NCBI GenBank assembly: GCA_002390165.1
Contig: DGOU01000248.1
Location: 3,509-14,919 of the forward strand
Origin: Lutibacter sp. UBA4458
GTDB lineage: Bacteria > Bacteroidota > Bacteroidia > Flavobacteriales > Flavobacteriaceae
Length of the DNA stretch: 11,411 nucleotides
Reading direction: 5' to 3'
A program made the translations under genes and the position numbers. The notes beneath the pieces were generated by a model that saw nothing but the letters and a program-made list of their open reading frames with translations, made no database searches and was not told the DNA's origin. The first letter of the stretch is position 1; the number at the start of each line of letters is the position of its first letter. This document shows, in pieces, positions 6,741 to 11,411 of this stretch.

Positions 6741-7348
6741 TATTCTTTTTTATTGAAATCAAATTTTACATCTGGAGCTTTATCTGCACCAGATTCAGCA
6801 TCAAAATATGGTTTACTATCAAAATTAAATAAACCTGCTAAAATAGAATTAGGAAATATTTTAATATGATTATTATATGGTTTTGTAGCTTCATTAAACC
6901 GTGTACGAGCCGTTAATATTTGGTTTTCCGTACTGGTTAATTCATCCTGCAATTTTAAAAAATTCTGATTTGCTTTTAATTCAGGATAACGTTCTACAGT
7001 AACCAATAAACTTTTTAAAGCACCGCTTAATCCGCCTTGCACTTTATTAAAATTTGCCAATTGTTGTGGCGTTACTTTAGAAGGATCTATATTTATTGAA
7101 GTTGCTTTTGCTCTAGCTTCAATAACAGCTGTTAACGTTGATTTTTCAAAATCAGCAGCTCCTTTAACGGTATTTACTAAATTTCCAATTAAATCGCTTC
7201 TACGTTGGTAAGCTGTTTGCACATTTCCCCAACTTTCTGAAATATTTTCATTTAATTTAACTGCTGTGTTATTAAAATTTACACCCCATCGGTATAAACC
7301 AAACACAATAACTACAATAATAATTACGGGTATTAGCCACTTTTTCAT
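6740..7348 (-). CDS. lemA: LemA family membrane protein
   Basis: The 202-residue product has a short basic start (MKKW), one membrane helix at about 4-22 and then a long helical domain, expected outside the cytoplasm. LemA landmarks are NNTAVKLNENISESWGNVQ (26-44), YQRRSDLIGNLVNTVKG (47-63), an alanine/lysine-rich helix, YPELKANQNFLKLQDEL (121-137) with NQILTARTRFNEA (142-154), and FPNSILAGLFNF (165-176). The length is normal for the family. The name comes from a Listeria antigen; the biochemical role is not established. It is the first of a tightly packed set with two TPM genes and lies 77 bases after the MerR-type gene, so it may also have its own promoter. Family assignment is firm. Confidence 0.93.
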   Translation of the reverse strand: MKKWLIPVIIIVVIVFGLYRWGVNFNNTAVKLNENISESWGNVQTAYQRRSDLIGNLVNTVKGAADFEKSTLTAVIEARAKATSINIDPSKVTPQQLANFNKVQGGLSGALKSLLVTVERYPELKANQNFLKLQDELTSTENQILTARTRFNEATKPYNNHIKIFPNSILAGLFNFDSKPYFDAESGADKAPDVKFDFNKKE

Positions 7349-7392
7349 TTTTATAAAATTTATTTGTTAATAATTCTGTTTTATAGGTAGTC

Positions 7393-7424
7393 TAAAAATA
7401 GTTTTTGTTACTTGTTAAAACCAA
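7393..7424 (-). promoter_or_regulatory. weak candidate promoter before lemA
   Basis: On the minus strand, TTG (7424-7422), a 21-base spacer and TATTTTTA (7400-7393) resemble the Bacteroidota -33/-7 arrangement with one mismatch in the -7 element. Transcription would begin about 40 bases before the lemA ATG. The element lies in the only sizeable gap of the minus-strand gene run. In sequence this AT-rich, such matches are common. Confidence 0.25.
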
Positions 7425-7426
7425 TT

Positions 7427-7759
7427 TTATCCTAAATTATTTTTTATTTTGTTTAATTCTTCCTTTATATTCTCTAATCGAGAAATAATTGCATAATTAT
7501 TTTTTATGACTTCTGGTTTTTCTTTCATTTTAGCTTTTGCTCCATCTAAAGTAAAACCTTTTTCTTTTACTAAATGATAAATTAATTTTAAATTCTTAAC
7601 ATCAATTTGCGTAAATAAACGATTTCCTTTTTTATTTTTTTTAGGCTTTAAAATATCAAATTCTTTTTCCCAAAATCTAATATGAGAAGTATTCAAATTA
7701 AAAGCTTTGGCTACTTCGCCAATTTTATAATATCGTTTTTCTGGTAAATTTATATGCAT
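7427..7759 (-). CDS. MerR-family transcriptional regulator, short
   Basis: The 110-residue protein is little more than a MerR-type winged-helix DNA-binding domain. The helix-turn-helix is in YYKIGEVAKAFNLNTSHIRFWEKEF (10-34), where IRFWEKEF replaces the usual IRYYE(R) motif. The wing is KKNKKGNRLFTQIDVKNL (40-57), and KEKGFTLDGAKAKM (65-78) is the last conserved helix. The C-terminus (85-110) is a charged helix likely to dimerise. There is no effector-binding domain and no cysteine, so metal or oxidant sensing of the classical MerR kind is not expected. Its ATG overlaps the stop of the M23 peptidase gene by one base (TAATG), so the two are coupled in translation. Targets cannot be read from the sequence; the downstream lemA-TPM genes or its own operon are natural guesses. 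Confidence 0.9.
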   Translation of the reverse strand: MHINLPEKRYYKIGEVAKAFNLNTSHIRFWEKEFDILKPKKNKKGNRLFTQIDVKNLKLIYHLVKEKGFTLDGAKAKMKEKPEVIKNNYAIISRLENIKEELNKIKNNLG

Positions 7760-8730
7760 TAGTCTAATGATTGTCCTTCCATTTGAGCTGCTTTTTGCAT
7801 TGCTCTAAATTCTTCAGGAGATAAATTTCCGTAATAATAATTAATTGGATTTACTTTTACTTCGTTTTTATGTACTTCATAATGTAAATGAGGACCTGAA
7901 GAACGTCCAGTTGTTCCAACAAAACCAATTAAATCTCCTCGTTTTACACGTTGCCCTTTTCTAACATTGTATTTGCTTAAATGTGCATACAAGGTAACGT
8001 ATCCAAAACCATGGTTTATTACAATATGCTTACCAAAACCTGATGAACGCTGATCGGCCTTTTTAACAACGCCATCGCCTGATGCATATACTGGCGTTCC
8101 AATAGGAGCTGAAAAATCCATGCCGTAATGTTTTTTTCTAGCTTTTGTAAATGGATCTATTCGCCAACCATAACCAGAAGCCATTCTAGTTAAATCTTCT
8201 TTTTTTACAGGTTGAATTGCGGGAATTGCAGCTAATAATTTCTCTTTATTATCTGCCAATTTTACTATTTTGTCTAACGATTTTGACTGAACATAAAGCT
8301 GTTTTGCTAAAACATCCATGTTTTTAGTAGCATCAATTACCATTTCTGAATTATCAAAACCCTCTAATGATTTATATCTATTAATCCCTCCAAAGCCAGC
8401 TTTTCGCTGTTCTTCAGGAATAGGATTAACTTCAAAATACAATCTATAAATATTATTATCTCTATCTTGAATTTCTTTTAAAACATTCTCCATTTGTGCC
8501 ATCCTTTTAGTATGAAGTTGTTCATTTAACTTTACAAACTCCAACTGACGTTTTAAATCTTTTTCTTTAGGAGATTCAAAAAACGAAGTAAAAACAACGT
8601 ATCCAATAATCATAAAAATTACAGCACCCGTTAAAAACAGTATAAAATTCTTAAATTTATCTCTTTTTTTAAGCTGAATTTTTTGATACGATAAAGTATC
8701 AGAATTGTAATAATATTTTACTTTCGCCAT
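7759..8730 (-). CDS. M23 family (LytM-type) membrane-anchored metallopeptidase
   Basis: The 323-residue product has a basic cytoplasmic start, a membrane helix at about 28-49, a charged coiled-coil region (52-95) and a C-terminal peptidase M23 domain (~183-296). Zinc and catalytic residues are complete: H201 and D205 in HYGMD, H250 in YAHLSKY, and H281/H283 in the HLHYEV motif, preceded by GRSSGP. The typical GYGWRIDPFT and KRGDLIGFVGTTG motifs are present. Intact residues imply an active peptidoglycan endopeptidase acting in the periplasm, rather than a degenerate EnvC/NlpD-type activator. The architecture matches the M23 peptidase found beside alaS in many flavobacteria. The gene is divergent from alaS across 132 bases, is first in the minus-strand run, and overlaps the MerR-type gene by one base. 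Confidence 0.94.
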   Translation of the reverse strand: MAKVKYYYNSDTLSYQKIQLKKRDKFKNFILFLTGAVIFMIIGYVVFTSFFESPKEKDLKRQLEFVKLNEQLHTKRMAQMENVLKEIQDRDNNIYRLYFEVNPIPEEQRKAGFGGINRYKSLEGFDNSEMVIDATKNMDVLAKQLYVQSKSLDKIVKLADNKEKLLAAIPAIQPVKKEDLTRMASGYGWRIDPFTKARKKHYGMDFSAPIGTPVYASGDGVVKKADQRSSGFGKHIVINHGFGYVTLYAHLSKYNVRKGQRVKRGDLIGFVGTTGRSSGPHLHYEVHKNEVKVNPINYYYGNLSPEEFRAMQKAAQMEGQSLD

Positions 8731-8800
8731 AAATAGAATTTATCTTATTTTTGCATAATAAAACGCCTTATTAAATTGTAATATTGTGGCGCATAAATAA

Positions 8801-8808
8801 CAAAATTA
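8801..8808 (-). promoter_or_regulatory. candidate -7 element for the M23 peptidase operon
   Basis: Read on the minus strand, the bases are TAATTTTG, an exact match to TAnnTTTG. Transcription would begin near 8795, about 65 bases before the M23 ATG. A TTTTG lies 12 bases upstream, too close for a standard -33 element, so the call is tentative. Confidence 0.33.
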
Positions 8809-8832
8809 CAAAATGTTTTACAAAAGATGTAA
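8806..8832. promoter_or_regulatory. direct repeat plus dyad in the divergent alaS/M23 region
   Basis: TTACAAAA occurs twice, at 8806-8813 and 8818-8825, 12 bases start to start. The second copy begins a dyad, TTACA-AAAGA-TGTAA (8818-8832). The pair lies between the two divergent genes and just upstream of the candidate -7 element for the M23 gene, so it could bind a regulator. The AT-rich background weakens the case. Confidence 0.28.
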
Positions 8833-8862
8833 GACTCAACAATTTTAGCATTGCTTTAACAA

Positions 8863-11411
8863 ATGAAATCACAAGAAATACGTCAACAATTTTTAGATTT
8901 TTTTGCTTCAAAAAAACATCATATCGTGCCATCTTCTCCAATGGTTTTAAAAAATGATCCTACATTAATGTTTACTAATGCCGGAATGGTACCTTTTAAA
9001 GAATTCTTTTTAGGTCAAAAAAACGCAAAGGATAAAAGGGTTGCAGACACCCAAAAATGCTTGCGTGTTTCTGGAAAGCATAATGATTTAGAAGAAGTTG
9101 GTAAAGACACCTATCATCATACAATGTTTGAAATGTTAGGCAACTGGAGCTTTGGTGATTATTTTAAAAAAGAAGCTATTGCTTGGGCTTGGGAATTTTT
9201 AATTGATGTTGTAAAAATTGATAAAAACAGTTTATATGTTACCGTTTTTGAAGGGGATAAAAACGACGGTTTAAAACTAGACCAAGAAGCATATAATTAC
9301 TGGAAAGAGCTTATTAGCGAAGACCGCATTTTAAACGGTAATAAAAAAGATAATTTCTGGGAAATGGGCGCTCAAGGACCTTGCGGACCTTGTTCTGAAA
9401 TTCATGTAGATTTACGTTCTGACGAAGAAAAAGCAAAAATATCAGGAAAAAGTTTAGTAAACCAAGATCATCCTCAAGTTGTAGAAATATGGAATTTGGT
9501 TTTTATGGAATTCAATAGAAAAGCCGATGGTACTTTAGAAAAATTACCTGCAAAACATGTAGATACCGGAATGGGTTTTGAACGTTTATGCATGGTTTTA
9601 CAAGGCAAACAATCTAATTACGATACCGATGTTTTTACTCCTTTAATTAGAGAAGTTGAAACTATTACCAATAATGAATATGGTAAAAATGAAGAAACAG
9701 ATATTGCTATTCGCGTAATTGCCGATCATGTGAGAGCAGTGGCTTTTGCAATTGCAGACGGACAACTACCTTCTAATACTGGTGCTGGTTATGTAATTAG
9801 AAGGATTTTAAGAAGAGCTATTAGATACGGATTTACTTTTTTAAATAAAAAAGAAGCTTTTATTTATAAATTAGTAAACACTTTAAGCAAGCAAATGGGA
9901 GCGTATTTTCCTGAATTAAAAGCCCAAAAACAATTAATTATTAATGTAATAAAGGAGGAAGAAAATTCATTTTTACATACTTTAGAACAAGGTTTAGTAT
10001 TATTAGATGGTATTATAGAGAACACTTCTGGTAAAGAAATTTCAGGAAAAAAAGCCTTTCAGTTATTCGATACTTTTGGGTTTCCAATAGATTTAACCGC
10101 CTTAATTCTTTCTGAAAAAGGATTAACGTTAAATGAAAAAGAATTTGCAGAAGAACTTGAAAAACAAAAAAGTAGATCTAGAGCCGATTCGCAAGTGGAT
10201 ACACAAGATTGGGTTATTATAAATGAAGATGACGAAGAAGAATTTGTTGGATATGATATTTTAGAAACTGCAGTTAAAATTACAAGATATCGTAAAATTA
10301 CCACCAAAAAAGATGGTATTTTATATCAATTAGTTTTTAATTTAACCCCTTTTTATGCAGAAGGTGGCGGACAAGTTGGAGACAAAGGTTATATTGAAGT
10401 TAGTAACGGAAATGTTATTTACATTATTGATACTAAAAAAGAAAATAACCTAACTATACATGTTACCAAAAGTTTACCTGAAAACTTACAACAAACATTC
10501 AAAGCCATAGTAGATGAAAAGCAACGATTAAAAACTGCTTGTAACCACTCGGCTACCCATTTATTACAACAAGCCTTACGTGAAGTTTTAGGAACTCATG
10601 TAGAACAAAAAGGCTCTGCGGTTCACGCCAAAGGTTTACGATTTGATTTTTCTCATTTTGCTAAACTTACTGTAGATGAACTTAAAGCTGTTGAAGATTT
10701 TGTAAATGCAAGAATTGAAAATAAATTACCAATACAGGAATTTAGAAATATTCCTGTTAAAACTGCACTAGATAAAGGTGCAATGGCTTTATTTGGAGAA
10801 AAATATGGAGATACCGTTAGAGCAATTCAATTTGGTAAATCTATAGAACTTTGTGGTGGAACTCACGTACAAAACACAAGTGATATTTGGCATTTTAAAA
10901 TTATTAGTGAAAGTGCTATTGCTGCTGGCGTTAGAAGAATTGAAGCGATAACTGGCGATGCAACTAAAGATTTTTATTTTGAAAATAATCGTGCTTATTT
11001 CGAAATAAAAGACCTTTTAAAAAGTCCGAAAAACCCTATAAAAGCTATCCATCAATTACAAGAAGAAAATAGTGCCCTTAAAAAACAAGTAGAACACCTT
11101 TTAAAAGAAAAAACAAAAAATTTAAAAAATACCTTACAACAAGAAATTGAAGAAATAAATGGGGTTAGTTTTCTTTCAAAAAAATTAGACTTAGACCAAA
11201 ATAGCATTAAAGATTTAGCTTTTGAATTAGGAAACAAAATTGAAAATCTATTTTTACTAGTAGGAGCTGAAATAAATGGCAGAGCATTTTTAACCTGTTT
11301 TATTTCTAAAAAATTAGTGACTGAAAAACAATTGGACGCCGGTAAAGTAGTTCGTGAATTAGGCGCTTTAATTCACGGTGGTGGTGGTGGTCAACCATTT
11401 TTTGCAACCGC
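8863..11411 (+). CDS. alaS: alanyl-tRNA synthetase, 3' end outside window
   Basis: AlaRS charges tRNA-Ala in the cytoplasm. From the ATG at 8863 one uninterrupted frame runs 849 codons to the window end. The class II aminoacylation domain starts with [21 protein letters not shown]; motif 2 and motif 3 regions are recognisable ([20 protein letters not shown]). N305 and D403 correspond to E. coli N303 and D400, which read the G3:U70 base pair. The editing domain has the zinc-site residues H562 and H566 in HSATH, and C664 and H668 in CGGTH. A coiled-coil stretch follows near 720-770, then the C-Ala domain, whose glycine run [11 protein letters not shown] is the last thing visible. Only about 20-25 residues should be missing. 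The gene is divergent from the M23 peptidase gene. No canonical promoter was found; TAATATTG at 8779-8786 is a seven-of-eight -7 match. Confidence 0.97.
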   Translation, partial: MKSQEIRQQFLDFFASKKHHIVPSSPMVLKNDPTLMFTNAGMVPFKEFFLGQKNAKDKRVADTQKCLRVSGKHNDLEEVGKDTYHHTMFEMLGNWSFGDYFKKEAIAWAWEFLIDVVKIDKNSLYVTVFEGDKNDGLKLDQEAYNYWKELISEDRILNGNKKDNFWEMGAQGPCGPCSEIHVDLRSDEEKAKISGKSLVNQDHPQVVEIWNLVFMEFNRKADGTLEKLPAKHVDTGMGFERLCMVLQGKQSNYDTDVFTPLIREVETITNNEYGKNEETDIAIRVIADHVRAVAFAIADGQLPSNTGAGYVIRRILRRAIRYGFTFLNKKEAFIYKLVNTLSKQMGAYFPELKAQKQLIINVIKEEENSFLHTLEQGLVLLDGIIENTSGKEISGKKAFQLFDTFGFPIDLTALILSEKGLTLNEKEFAEELEKQKSRSRADSQVDTQDWVIINEDDEEEFVGYDILETAVKITRYRKITTKKDGILYQLVFNLTPFYAEGGGQVGDKGYIEVSNGNVIYIIDTKKENNLTIHVTKSLPENLQQTFKAIVDEKQRLKTACNHSATHLLQQALREVLGTHVEQKGSAVHAKGLRFDFSHFAKLTVDELKAVEDFVNARIENKLPIQEFRNIPVKTALDKGAMALFGEKYGDTVRAIQFGKSIELCGGTHVQNTSDIWHFKIISESAIAAGVRRIEAITGDATKDFYFENNRAYFEIKDLLKSPKNPIKAIHQLQEENSALKKQVEHLLKEKTKNLKNTLQQEIEEINGVSFLSKKLDLDQNSIKDLAFELGNKIENLFLLVGAEINGRAFLTCFISKKLVTEKQLDAGKVVRELGALIHGGGGGQPFFAT

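Noticed and set aside
10059..11237. Minus-strand open frames at 10059-10307 and 11052-11237
   Set aside because: Both lie opposite the continuous, well-conserved alaS frame.

Overview
The window comes from an AT-rich member of the Bacteroidota, most likely a Flavobacteriaceae relative. The clues are very A/T-heavy third codon positions, the lack of strong Shine-Dalgarno sequences, a -7 promoter element of the Bacteroidota type (TAnnTTTG), and a gene set and order typical of flavobacteria: alaS divergent from an M23 peptidase gene, followed by a short MerR-type regulator. I cannot name the genus from sequence alone.

Left part (1-4531, plus strand). The window opens inside der (engA), of which only the G4/G5 end of the second GTPase domain and the KH-like domain remain. 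After a 183-base gap with a candidate promoter and a small dyad comes a tight four-gene run: an FAD-dependent oxidoreductase of the sulfide:quinone oxidoreductase (SQR) family, cydA, cydB and a 99-residue three-helix membrane protein. Together they read as a respiratory unit. The flavoprotein would deliver electrons to the quinone pool, and cytochrome bd would pass them from quinol to oxygen. The flavoprotein lacks one cysteine that classical SQRs use, so its substrate is open.

Middle part (4533-8730, minus strand). Six genes run the other way and meet the first block tail to tail with a single base between stop codons. In transcription order they are a membrane-anchored M23 (LytM-type) peptidase, a 110-residue MerR-family regulator, LemA, a small cytoplasmic TPM-domain protein, a secreted and membrane-anchored TPM-domain protein with a glycine-rich tail, and a PqqB-like metallo-beta-lactamase-fold lipoprotein. 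Spacings are -1, 77, -1, 5 and 16 bases, so most or all are probably co-transcribed, perhaps with a second promoter before lemA. The set looks like a cell-envelope module, but its combined function is not known.

Right part (8863-11411, plus strand). alaS (alanyl-tRNA synthetase) starts after a 132-base divergent intergenic region and runs off the window end. Its aminoacylation, editing and most of its C-Ala regions are intact.

No tRNA, rRNA, CRISPR array, insertion sequence or phage gene was seen. No stretch without a gene exceeds 183 bases. The window is mostly core-genome content; the more open points are the SQR-like flavoprotein, the small protein behind cydB, and the TPM/LemA/PqqB-like cluster.
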